Positions 51,901 to 59,619 of a stretch of DNA of 64,000 bases are shown here, one piece after another (within the stretch, counting starts at the first letter, position 1; each line of letters opens with the position of its first letter). A program made the position numbers and the translations under genes. The stretch is from Turicibacter sp. (lineage in GTDB: Bacteria > Bacillota_I > Bacilli_A > MOL361 > Turicibacteraceae), in NCBI GenBank assembly GCA_009787345.1, contig WRGF01000219.1:1-64000 (forward strand), given 5' to 3'. The notes under the pieces are model-generated. The model was not told the DNA's origin, did no database searches, and saw only the letters and a program-made list of their open reading frames with translations.

Positions 51901-52475
51901 TGACTTACCTTGACGTCGTATTGAGCAATTCCCTGCAGCTATTGGATGTGCCGGCCAAGGCGGGGGGGCTTTTATACTTCCATGTCCACCGCCCATTCAT
52001 CAGCGACAACACCGAGCTGTTAAGCGAGGAAAACCTAAAGGACCTCTTATCTGGGGTGCAGCTGAAAGAATATAAAATGAGCGGTTACTTGCCCCAGGAC
52101 TATGAGGTTGCTGCTCTTAGCGACTTGAGGCTTGGGGCGGATAGCCCCCGTTCGGACATCGTTCCCATCACCCTGAAAAAAGATGGCAGTTTTGCGGCTA
52201 CTGGCAATAAGCTGTTGCCCGAGGAAAGCCTGAAACTCTTAAGGGACTACACGAAGTCACGGATCACGTCATCCGCCGCTTCCATCACTCAAGGGAAAAA
52301 TAGCATCAATCCGAGCCGTTATGGTGAGAAAATGGCCTGCGAGTATTGCCCTTACCGCGGAATTTGCCAGTTTGACCCTGATTTTTCCGGTAATGCCCCG
52401 CGGACGCTAGTGAAAATGAAACCGGAAGAAGCCCTTGGGGCGATGCAAGATTCGTTGGAAGGAGAGAGCCTATGA
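48951..52475 (+). CDS. addB: ATP-dependent helicase/nuclease subunit B
   Basis: 1174 residues; ATG after AAGGAGGGAAAATTC. AddB forms with AddA the RecBCD-like enzyme that resects double-strand breaks. Walker A GRSGTGKT at residues 8-15, a nuclease core with VIDYKSSKK, and an iron-sulphur cluster site from FNQCHFSHFVRYGLGL plus CEYCPYRGICQFD at the C-terminus. The stop overlaps addA by four bases. Confidence 0.96.
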   Translation: MSIRFILGRSGTGKTKRIFDEIKAANDAQPAGDPIYFLIPDQMAFHTEYQLLSQSKLPSLMRVQALSFNRLAFRILQETGGLSRHHLDEVGLSLLLQKVMNDQKDNLQVFYGYSGRPGFIEKVQEALSEFKSYGVNPQSLAEALKSPTPGLSMKSAQKIHDLSVIYEKFNDLALGKYLIKEDYYDLLATAIEESTAIAHSDFYIDGYHIFNSQEELILLQLMKHAKSVTLVFTHDPNSDARVFSLPRRTVSRLQTLASEAGLSYTVEEEGDATFRGEGAISHLEKNFLQGGGTEKAEGIHFFAAANKRVEVEEAARRIHRLVHEEGCAYSDIAIYTADTGDYDDLITSLFPKYGIPFFLDAKEPMLHHPLMAFLYHVFDLILHGWRHEAMFTLIKTGIFMDVSGIKGESAYYPAFQKYMEKADVLENYCLFRNIHKKNWVGGQPWEVSRYRGLGRDYVKTDADLLQEEMLEKLRQQIAGPLAALEEEMKKAATFKEKAICLFELLETLDVPKKLSLMEEAAQEGLDLQRKKQHEQVWNRLLSLFEQLVEIGGDELATTEGFAAIFKAGLEKMTFVTVPPSLDQVAIGQLRRARYQLVHDLRSPGLYGIRHGMVLGFNEGSIPATLPESSLIGEGEREALSAMGIQLAPSLEMTQVDDLFVLYTVLTSPRETLTLSYAISDDSGQEYLPSYLFNHVLGMFFDAQVSVIGREYDTDIYAHLTTVGRSVAHLVAVLKKSPHLKSYYGPLLDYYEKEHPLIRRMVDRILGYSNEAVPLSTDLAKGIYGSQINASVSRIELFNQCHFSHFVRYGLGLRERELYKLDLPHIGEMYHEALKRIASLIENEGRTFADLSEQECKALSEMAANELSEQLLFQILKRNKRMRLLTARLTQVLYKTLIGLKYQGGQSAFKPAFFELPFGSEKDSGIRLKPEPLGGGFQLSLKGIVDRIDVAKKDGETFVRVIDYKSSKKELPLDAVYYGLSLQLLTYLDVVLSNSLQLLDVPAKAGGLLYFHVHRPFISDNTELLSEENLKDLLSGVQLKEYKMSGYLPQDYEVAALSDLRLGADSPRSDIVPITLKKDGSFAATGNKLLPEESLKLLRDYTKSRITSSAASITQGKNSINPSRYGEKMACEYCPYRGICQFDPDFSGNAPRTLVKMKPEEALGAMQDSLEGESL

Positions 52476-55400
52476 TCCCAATAAAACCACAGGATGCCAT
52501 TTGGAACGACCCCCAGTGGCAAGCCATACATGCAAAAAAAGATGAAATCCTCGTTTCTGCGGGAGCCGGCTCCGGAAAGACGGCGGTGTTGGTCGAACGG
52601 ATTGTCCAAAAAATATTAGGCGAAGGCGTCCATGTGGACGAGCTTCTGGTACTGACCTTCACCAAAGCGGCGGCAGCGGAAATGAAAGAAAGGATCCGAC
52701 ACCGCATCGAGGGACTGCTCTTGGAACAGCCGCAAAATGGGCATCTAAGGAGCCAGCTTGCCAAACTGCCCCGTGCCCAGATTTCCACGTTCCATGCCTT
52801 TTGCGACCACTTGATCCGCCGCTATTATTATTTGCTCGACATCGACCCGGCCTATGTGATTGCCGACGACATCGATGTGGGGCTCATTGCCGATAGCGTC
52901 CTTGAATCCCTTTTTGACGATTTGAGCGAGTCAGAAGACCCCGCCTTTATCCAATTGGTGGACAGTTTTAACAGCGACAGGGACGACGAGGCATTAAAGA
53001 CCATGATTTTAAAGATTTACCACTTGGCGGCTGCCAACCCGAAGATGGACCAGTGGCTATCTGGGCTTTCAGGACTTTATGAATGGGATGGGGAATCGCT
53101 GGATTCTTGGCCTTATTACAAAGAATTAGTGGCACTCACCCTCCCCATGCTTGAGGCAGCTAGTGCCGATTTGCGAAAAGCCAAATCCTTCGCCCAGCAG
53201 GCCGCATTTGGGGAAGTGCCCCATAAATACCCCACCGAGGTCCAACCGCTGGACGTTGCCTACTTAAATAGCCTTAGGGACGCGGTCGGGAGCTATGAGG
53301 TCCTTCGGGGCCACTACCATAACACGCAGTTGCCTAAGTTTCCCACCTTCAGCAAAAAAAATTACGACAAGGAGCTCCATGACCAGGCCAATGGCGCCCG
53401 CAAGGATTTCAGGGCCAAGGTCGATAAACTAAAGGGCGACTTTTTCGGGTATTCCAATCAAACCCACCAAAAGCATTTTAGCAAAAACAAAGAAATAGCC
53501 ACCCATTTATCTGCCCTCGCCAAAAAATTCCACGAGCGCTTCCAGGCTGCCAAAAAAGAGCGGGGCCTGTTGGACTTTTCCGATTTGGAGTGGCATGCCC
53601 TTCAATTGCTGATGGGAGAGGGCGGGGTGCCGACGGATGTGGCCATCCAGGCCCATGGCGGCTTCAAAGAAATCATGATCGACGAGTACCAAGACACCAA
53701 CTCCATGCAAGAAACCATCGTCATGGCAGTCGCTAAAGCCGCTGCGCCCCCCGTGCCCGTATTCATGGTCGGGGACGTCAAACAGTCCATCTATAAATTC
53801 CGGTTGGCGGAACCCAGGATTTTCAGGGAGAAATACGATACTTACCCTTCTGATATGGAGGCCGGGTCGCCTTATTTAAAAATCGACCTGATGGAAAACT
53901 ACCGGTCCCACGCCCAGGTCATCGACGCCACCAATTACATTTTCAGCCAGGTGATGGACGTGCCTGTCGGTGAAATCCAATATGACGAAGCTGCCAAATT
54001 GAAGCTTGGGGTCAAAGAGGAAAGCCAGCCCTTTCATACGACGGAAGTCCATTTATTGGATAAAAAAGCCATCGACGAAGGGGATGCCGACGACTTAAGC
54101 GCGGTTGAACTTGAAGCGCGCCACATTGCTGCTACCATTTCCAATTGGGTGGCGGATGGCCAGGCCGTGTATGACCGAAAAGCAGGGACTGACAGGCCCC
54201 TGGCATTTCGCGACATCGTGGTCCTCATGCGTTCACTGACCCATGTCGGGGTCTATCAGGATGTTTTCCGCCAATATGGCATCCCCTTGTTTACGGAGCA
54301 GTCCACGGACCTTTTTTCGTCCATTGAAATCATCAACCTCCTGTCATGCCTCAAAACCATCGACAACCCTTATCAGGACATCCCCTTAGTGGGGCTCATG
54401 CGTTCCCCTTTGTTTTTATTTGACGAGATTGAGCTCGCCACCATTAAAAAATCGTCCACCCATGATTATTTTTACGGCCGTGTCCTTGCTTTTTCAGAAA
54501 ATAATGCTGAAACTATCCTTGGTCGGAAAGTGTCGGATTTTATCTCTGCCCTTCAGGGGTGGCGCTTTGCCTCAGGGCAGGAAACCCTGTCCAGACTTAT
54601 CAGCCAAATTTATGAACAGACCCTGTATTATGAGTTCGTTTTGGGTCTGCCCCATGGGACGCTTCGCAAGGCAAACCTGGACGTATTCCTGGAACGGGCG
54701 CAACAGTACGACCTAAGTACAAAAAAAGGATTATATGGGTTCATTTGCCATATTGAACGGATGCAGGAACTCGGGAAGCACTTCGGGATTGCCAAAACAG
54801 TCACCGCTACGGAGGACGTGGTCAGGATTATGTCCATACATAAGTCCAAAGGACTCGAATTTCCGGTTGTTTTTGTTTCAAGCATCCAAAAACAGTTCAA
54901 TAAAAGGGATGAACTGGGGGACTCCATCCTCCATAAAAATTATGGGGTCGCCTTGAAGTACATCGACCCAGACCTAAGGCTAAAGCAAAAAACCATTGCC
55001 CAGCAGCTGGTGTCAAATGTTGTCGGCAGGGAAACGCTGGCTGAGGAAATGCGCCTCCTGTATGTCGCCATGACCCGAGCCAAATCCAAGTTGGTTTTCA
55101 CCGGTGTTTTTGACGTAGAAAAAAAATTGTTGGCGATGTCCAAAGCCTCTGTGGAAGCTGAAGGGGAAACCCTTCTGCCTGCCACATACCGGATGCAGGC
55201 CAAAAGTTATGGTGATTTATTGCTGCCTGCCATCATCAGGCATCCCCAGGGACTTAAAAGCCTCCAGGATTTTGAGTTGCCGAACCCAGTCCTTTTAATG
55301 GATGGCACCTCTTGGGAAGTGCGGGTCGTCACCGAAGCACTGGAGCCTGCCCCCCTGTCGCAAGAAGCAGGGGAAAACGTTCCAGGCCCGCCGCTCATCG

Positions 55401-56080
55401 ACTTGAGCAAAGCGTTCGATAAGCCCTATGCATTTAAAGAATTGACCGGCATCAGCGCCAAACAGTCCGTTTCACAACGAAAGCTCGAAGAAACCGTGCC
55501 AACTTTCACGGGCATCCCAAAAGCGCAGGAAACGGCGGTTTATGACCGGCCATCATTCATGCAGGCCATCAGCCAAAGCGCAGCGGAGCAGGGGACAGCT
55601 TTTCACCAGTTCATGCAGCATCTGCCTGTCCAGGCTGCTTGGGATTTACCTAGCCTGAAAGAGCAGTTGGGCCGCCTTGTGCAAAAGGAAATCCTTCAAG
55701 AAGCCCTTGCCAAACAGATTGATTTGCAAGGCATCTTTGCCTTTACCCAGTCCCCCCTTTATCATAAATTGGGACAAGCCATCGCTATAAAAAAAGAAGT
55801 CCCTTTTATGACCCTTGTAAACGTTGGGGAGTCAAAGCAGTCAACCGTCCTTTTGCAGGGGGTCATCGATTTGTTGGCGGAATTTGAAGACGAGGTCTTT
55901 ATCGTGGATTACAAAACCGACTACGTCAAAGACTTTGGCAAGCAAAAAGAATCCCTCAAGAAGCGCTATGAAATCCAAATCAAATATTACCAAAAGGCTG
56001 TCCAGGAAATCTTCCCCCAAAAACGAGTCAGCAGCCATGTCTATTTCATCAAGGCCAAAGAGGCCATCATCTACCAATAA
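52472..56080 (+). CDS. addA: ATP-dependent helicase/nuclease subunit A
   Basis: 1202 residues, ATGA overlap with addB, GGAAGGAGAG upstream. UvrD-like superfamily 1 helicase: Walker A SAGAGSGKT at 29-37, LTFTKAAAAEMKERI, Walker B IDEYQDTNSMQE, GDVKQSIYKFRLAEP, and motif V/VI SIHKSKGLEFPVVF and LLYVAMTRAKSKL. C-terminal nuclease motif FIVDYKTDYV. Standard length (~1230). Confidence 0.97.
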   Translation: MIPIKPQDAIWNDPQWQAIHAKKDEILVSAGAGSGKTAVLVERIVQKILGEGVHVDELLVLTFTKAAAAEMKERIRHRIEGLLLEQPQNGHLRSQLAKLPRAQISTFHAFCDHLIRRYYYLLDIDPAYVIADDIDVGLIADSVLESLFDDLSESEDPAFIQLVDSFNSDRDDEALKTMILKIYHLAAANPKMDQWLSGLSGLYEWDGESLDSWPYYKELVALTLPMLEAASADLRKAKSFAQQAAFGEVPHKYPTEVQPLDVAYLNSLRDAVGSYEVLRGHYHNTQLPKFPTFSKKNYDKELHDQANGARKDFRAKVDKLKGDFFGYSNQTHQKHFSKNKEIATHLSALAKKFHERFQAAKKERGLLDFSDLEWHALQLLMGEGGVPTDVAIQAHGGFKEIMIDEYQDTNSMQETIVMAVAKAAAPPVPVFMVGDVKQSIYKFRLAEPRIFREKYDTYPSDMEAGSPYLKIDLMENYRSHAQVIDATNYIFSQVMDVPVGEIQYDEAAKLKLGVKEESQPFHTTEVHLLDKKAIDEGDADDLSAVELEARHIAATISNWVADGQAVYDRKAGTDRPLAFRDIVVLMRSLTHVGVYQDVFRQYGIPLFTEQSTDLFSSIEIINLLSCLKTIDNPYQDIPLVGLMRSPLFLFDEIELATIKKSSTHDYFYGRVLAFSENNAETILGRKVSDFISALQGWRFASGQETLSRLISQIYEQTLYYEFVLGLPHGTLRKANLDVFLERAQQYDLSTKKGLYGFICHIERMQELGKHFGIAKTVTATEDVVRIMSIHKSKGLEFPVVFVSSIQKQFNKRDELGDSILHKNYGVALKYIDPDLRLKQKTIAQQLVSNVVGRETLAEEMRLLYVAMTRAKSKLVFTGVFDVEKKLLAMSKASVEAEGETLLPATYRMQAKSYGDLLLPAIIRHPQGLKSLQDFELPNPVLLMDGTSWEVRVVTEALEPAPLSQEAGENVPGPPLIDLSKAFDKPYAFKELTGISAKQSVSQRKLEETVPTFTGIPKAQETAVYDRPSFMQAISQSAAEQGTAFHQFMQHLPVQAAWDLPSLKEQLGRLVQKEILQEALAKQIDLQGIFAFTQSPLYHKLGQAIAIKKEVPFMTLVNVGESKQSTVLLQGVIDLLAEFEDEVFIVDYKTDYVKDFGKQKESLKKRYEIQIKYYQKAVQEIFPQKRVSSHVYFIKAKEAIIYQ

Positions 56081-56143
56081 GCCGATTCCCCAAACCTAGC
56101 CCTCTAGCATATACTGTAAATATACAGGAAGGTGGAATGGGAT

Positions 56144-56383
56144 ATGGTAATCACTTTTCATCCAGAAGGCGTCTGCGCCAGTGAAATCCAAATCGAAGTG
56201 GAGGACGGCATTGTCCAAAAGGTCAAGTTTATTGGCGGTTGCCCCGGGAGTGCCCAGGGCATTGCCCAGCTGGTAGAGGGAATGGAAGTCGGCGAAGTCA
56301 TCAACCGGCTTCAGGGCATTCCCTGCCGCCACCGGGAAACCTCCTGCCCAGACCAGCTGGCGAAAGCTTTGAAGCAGCAATAG
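56144..56383 (+). CDS. TSCPD domain protein
   Basis: 79 residues from the ATG eight bases after GGTGG (a GTG at 56132 is possible). A compact domain with CASEIQIEVEDG, FIGGCPGSAQGIAQLVEG and the name-giving SCPDQLAKAL near the end; three conserved cysteines suggest metal or redox chemistry. TSCPD domains occur in ribonucleotide reductase tails and as stand-alone proteins of unknown function. Ends at a terminator. Confidence 0.85.
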   Translation: MVITFHPEGVCASEIQIEVEDGIVQKVKFIGGCPGSAQGIAQLVEGMEVGEVINRLQGIPCRHRETSCPDQLAKALKQQ

Positions 56384-56395
56384 GCCAAGAATACG

Positions 56396-56430
56396 CAAAA
56401 AAAGGGTCCTTCAGGAGAGGCCCTTTTTTG
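56396..56430 (+). terminator. intrinsic terminator
   Basis: AAAAAAGGGtCCT / AGaGGCCCTTTTTT hairpin after the TSCPD gene. Confidence 0.85.
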
Positions 56431-56500
56431 GTATATCAGGGGAAAATAGGAAATGGCCGATAGCTTATTTCTCTATAAATCCTTTCTTTGCCGTTGCCGT

Positions 56501-57760
56501 CTATTTCTCGTCTTTTAGGTAAGCCTTTGTCTTTAAGTATAAGATCCGCTCCCGGTAATTGGAGTCGGTATGCTTGATTTTTGCCCCTTCCACATAAGAT
56601 GACAAGACCAAGCCGAGCATAATCATGGTTGCCAGCATGGAGCTCCCGCCATAGCTGACAAAAGGGAGGGTGACCCCGGAAATCGGCAATAAGCCAACAT
56701 TCATGCCCATGTTCCAAAAAAGTTGGGCAATAAGGGAGGCAAAGATACCGGAGCAGACAAAGCTGTTGAAATGCCCCCGGTTTAGGACTGCTGTGTTGAT
56801 GATCTCAAACATGAACAGGCCGTAAACAATGAGGATGGCCATAGCGCCCATAAAACCGAAATCAGAAGCAAGGGTGGAGAAGATGTAATCCGTATGGGCT
56901 TCTTGGACGAACCAGACCGCCGCCTGCATCCCATTGCCAAACATCCCGCCCGACCCAATAAGGACAAGCCCCCGGGCTAATTGGTTCCCGTCGCCTGAGA
57001 ATGTCCCGAATGGGTCGAACCAGCCATTGAAGCGGCCGACCCGGTAAGCCTCGATTCCCACCACGTCGATCAAAAACTGGGGATAGTAGTAAGCGATGTA
57101 CAAAAAAGTCCCTAAGACGAGCCCAAGCCCCAGGGCCACGGTTAGGATATAACGCCACTGGACGCCGCCAACCAGGAGCATGACCGCTGTGGTAAGCAAA
57201 ATAAAGATGGCTGTCCCGGAATCGGGCTGCAGGTAAATTAGCACGGTTGGCGCAATGATGACTGCTACCGATTTTAAGATGAGCATGGCGTCGGTCTTTG
57301 AGGTGCGCCGGGCGTGGGGATGGCTGTAGTTATGCTTTTGGATGATATCCCCTACCATCATGATCAGGATGAAGCGCATGAATTCCGCGGGCTGCATGGT
57401 GAAGCCGGGGAACTGGTACCATCTGGCAGCGCCGCCGGCGGCATGGGAAAAAGGGACGATGGGAAAGCCGCGCTGATGAAAGACCAGCCCGACCAACAGC
57501 ACCATCAAAATCCCGTAAAGGTACCAGTTGAGCACCCGGATGCGGTCGATCCCCACGATGAGGACCCCACCCATTGCCACTAGCCCAACAGAGAAATTCA
57601 GCAGCTGGCGAAAAACAAAGGTAGAAGCATTGGGATATTGCAAGACCGCATTGGGATAGGCGGAATGGATGCCGATGAGCCCTATGCCCACCAAAATAAA
57701 TAAATAAACCAGCATCGGGTTATAAAGCAAAATCCGGTGCCGGGATAAAAAATTCTTCAA
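56501..57760 (-). CDS. rodA: RodA/FtsW/SpoVE family SEDS protein
   Basis: 419 residues; starts at TTG with GGGGTGGTC upstream, no ATG or GTG nearby. About ten membrane helices. SEDS hallmarks: FTMQPAEFMRFILIMMVGD, LQPDSGTAIFILLTTAVMLL, GNGMQAAVWFVQEAHTDYIF and LPISGVTLPFVSYGGSSML. These are peptidoglycan glycosyltransferases. I favour RodA (elongation), but SpoVE or FtsW cannot be excluded without trees. Monocistronic, facing addA. Confidence 0.85.
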   Translation of the reverse strand: MKNFLSRHRILLYNPMLVYLFILVGIGLIGIHSAYPNAVLQYPNASTFVFRQLLNFSVGLVAMGGVLIVGIDRIRVLNWYLYGILMVLLVGLVFHQRGFPIVPFSHAAGGAARWYQFPGFTMQPAEFMRFILIMMVGDIIQKHNYSHPHARRTSKTDAMLILKSVAVIIAPTVLIYLQPDSGTAIFILLTTAVMLLVGGVQWRYILTVALGLGLVLGTFLYIAYYYPQFLIDVVGIEAYRVGRFNGWFDPFGTFSGDGNQLARGLVLIGSGGMFGNGMQAAVWFVQEAHTDYIFSTLASDFGFMGAMAILIVYGLFMFEIINTAVLNRGHFNSFVCSGIFASLIAQLFWNMGMNVGLLPISGVTLPFVSYGGSSMLATMIMLGLVLSSYVEGAKIKHTDSNYRERILYLKTKAYLKDEK

Positions 57761-57941
57761 TAGACCACCCCGTCCTAGCTTGGGGCCCTAAAATCCCCAT
57801 TCATATAAACGAAGGGACCTAGCGCCTTTATCGCAAAAATTGTCGCATTTAACAAAACATACCTTTCTATTCTACCAAATATCCCATCCAAACATAAGTG
57901 GCTTTCCCAAATATTTTAAAAAGAATTCGACAGCGATTTAG

Positions 57942-57970
57942 GAATTTTTCGGCGGGGGCGTGCATAAAGT
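57942..57970 (+). promoter_or_regulatory. possible sigma-E promoter of the 61-residue gene
   Basis: GAATTTT (57942-57948), 14-base spacer, CATAAAGT (57963-57970): 6 of 7 and 6 of 8 to the sigma-E consensus. Confidence 0.45.
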
Positions 57971-58002
57971 GTAGAAAATAGGAATTTACTGGGGGTATTG
58001 CA

Positions 58003-58188
58003 ATGAGTAAGCCGAAAGCACCGATGCTGTTCATCGATTCCATCCCAAAAGGCTGCGTGGTGAAGGAACAGCAAATCGACTGGGTCCAGCACCGGCAACC
58101 AGAAGAAATCCGGGACAACAACTGCGTGAGGGTCATCGACCGCCGCACCGCCTCCGACTTGAACAAATGGCCTGAGGAAAACACATGA
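58003..58188 (+). CDS. 61-residue hypothetical protein
   Basis: ATG after CTGGGGGTATTGCA. Soluble, charged peptide (MSKPKAPMLFIDSIPKGCVV at the start, RVIDRRTASDLNKWPE near the end), two cysteines, no membrane helix. It has its own possible sigma-E promoter and a terminator, which argues for a true small gene expressed in the mother cell. Not recognised. Confidence 0.55.
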   Translation: MSKPKAPMLFIDSIPKGCVVKEQQIDWVQHRQPEEIRDNNCVRVIDRRTASDLNKWPEENT

Positions 58189-58195
58189 AACAAGA

Positions 58196-58219
58196 AAGCG
58201 CCGGCCAATCGGCGTTTTT
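58196..58219 (+). terminator. terminator of the 61-residue gene
   Basis: GCGCCG / CGGCG(T) stem with five T, eight bases after the stop. Confidence 0.75.
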
Positions 58220-58294
58220 ATTTGCTTAAAAAGGGTATGATTTCTGCCCAATCCGGGAAAATAAGAAAAAACAGGTATAAAAGGATGTCGCGCG

Positions 58295-59560
58295 ATGGGA
58301 AAAACCGGTATGATCACGTTTTTGGTCTCGTTTCTGATGGTGATAGGGGGAGTGGGGCCGGCGTCATGGCAGGGGGCTGTGGTATTGGCTGGCGAAACCG
58401 AAGCCCCGCTTAAGGCTACCATCACACTGGGAGGCAAGGACATTACCAACGCAAATCGGGAGGAAATCAAGGCGGCGGTGACGAAAGCCTTAAAAACCCA
58501 GCGGGGGCGGTTAGTGAAAATATGCTGCGGCACACGTGTATTTGAAACGTCCCGGTATGAGTTGGGGCTTGAACTCGCAGAGGACATGGATGCCATCATA
58601 GACGGCGTGGAAATGTTTCGGGCATCTATTTTGTTATTGGAAAAAAGCACAGGGGAAGTCCCCGCCATTTACGAATGCCCACTGCCCTTGAAATACCGTG
58701 ACGGCGTCGTGGACAAATGGATCCGTGAAATCAAGCAAAAGATGGATGACCCCATGGCAGAGAACAGCATCGCCCTAAAAGATGGCCAATTTGTGGAACA
58801 GCCCGGACATCCCGGCAAGGAAATCTCCAGGGAATACATCAAAAAGCAACTGAGAAAAACCATCCTCGATCATGGAACTGGCCCCATTGCCATCGAAGTC
58901 CAACAAAAAGAAGTGTTCCCGCGAAGGGACCTTGAATCCCTAAAGTCCATCAACAGCCGCATCGCCGGTTTCTCCTCGTATTACCCTCTGTACCAAGCCG
59001 GACGGACCCAAAACGTGCGGATTGCAGCCAAACGCATCGACAAGACCATCCTCATGCCCGGCGACGAATTTTCTTATGCCGAGCAGGTATCCCCTGTCAA
59101 TGTGGCATCCGGTTACCAATATGCCACGATTTTTATGAATGGGCAACCGGTCTCTGGCATTGGCGGCGGAATCTGCCAGGTGTCCTCAACCATTTATAAT
59201 GCCCAGCTAAAAGCGGGGATCAAGGCGACCAAGCGGATGAACCATAGCCTCATCGTGGATTATGTGCCGAGGGGGCAGGATGCCACCATGGCGGAAGGGT
59301 TCATCGACTACCGCTTCGTCAACACCTTGGATTACCCCATTTACATCCATGCCTCTACCAACGGGGGGACGCTGCTCATCGAATTTTGGTCCAACGAGGA
59401 GGCGCTTAACGGCATCACCTATTTGCCCCGCACCGTGTTTAAAGGGTTGACGGAACAAGGCTTCCGCAAATACGACACGACCCTTTACGGTTACAACAAA
59501 GACGGCGAACTGGTCTACGAAGAATTTTTGCACCGAAGCCTTTACAAACAAAAAAACTAG
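58295..59560 (+). CDS. VanW family protein
   Basis: 421 residues with AAAAGGATG before the start. Signal/anchor helix at residues ~6-30, a region resembling the peptidoglycan-binding 'PG_binding_4' fold (~40-215), then a VanW domain: SRIAGFSSYYPLYQAGRTQN, ILMPGDEFSYAEQVSPVN, GIGGGICQVSSTIYNAQLKA and HSLIVDYVPRGQDATMAEGF. Similar to YoaR/VanW proteins of Bacillota; VanW accompanies some vancomycin gene sets but is not itself shown to give resistance. Function unknown, extracellular. Confidence 0.88.
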   Translation: MGKTGMITFLVSFLMVIGGVGPASWQGAVVLAGETEAPLKATITLGGKDITNANREEIKAAVTKALKTQRGRLVKICCGTRVFETSRYELGLELAEDMDAIIDGVEMFRASILLLEKSTGEVPAIYECPLPLKYRDGVVDKWIREIKQKMDDPMAENSIALKDGQFVEQPGHPGKEISREYIKKQLRKTILDHGTGPIAIEVQQKEVFPRRDLESLKSINSRIAGFSSYYPLYQAGRTQNVRIAAKRIDKTILMPGDEFSYAEQVSPVNVASGYQYATIFMNGQPVSGIGGGICQVSSTIYNAQLKAGIKATKRMNHSLIVDYVPRGQDATMAEGFIDYRFVNTLDYPIYIHASTNGGTLLIEFWSNEEALNGITYLPRTVFKGLTEQGFRKYDTTLYGYNKDGELVYEEFLHRSLYKQKN

Positions 59561-59562
59561 CC

Positions 59563-59606
59563 AAAAGGGAGGCCCACAGCGACGACACGCTAAAGGCCTC
59601 CCTTTC
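59563..59606. terminator. bidirectional terminator
   Basis: AAAAGGGAGGCC / GGCCTCCCTTT stem between the convergent vanW-like and rqcH genes. Confidence 0.75.
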
Positions 59607-59619
59607 ACCTGGGATAAGA

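Noticed and set aside
57314-57583. Plus-strand ORF of 89 codons inside the RodA-like gene
   Set aside because: Antisense shadow of a membrane-protein gene; His/Asp-rich product typical of reversed hydrophobic codons.
58295-59560. Vancomycin resistance role for the VanW protein
   Set aside because: No vanHAX, vanY or vanRS genes are nearby; VanW-domain proteins are common in Bacillota without resistance.
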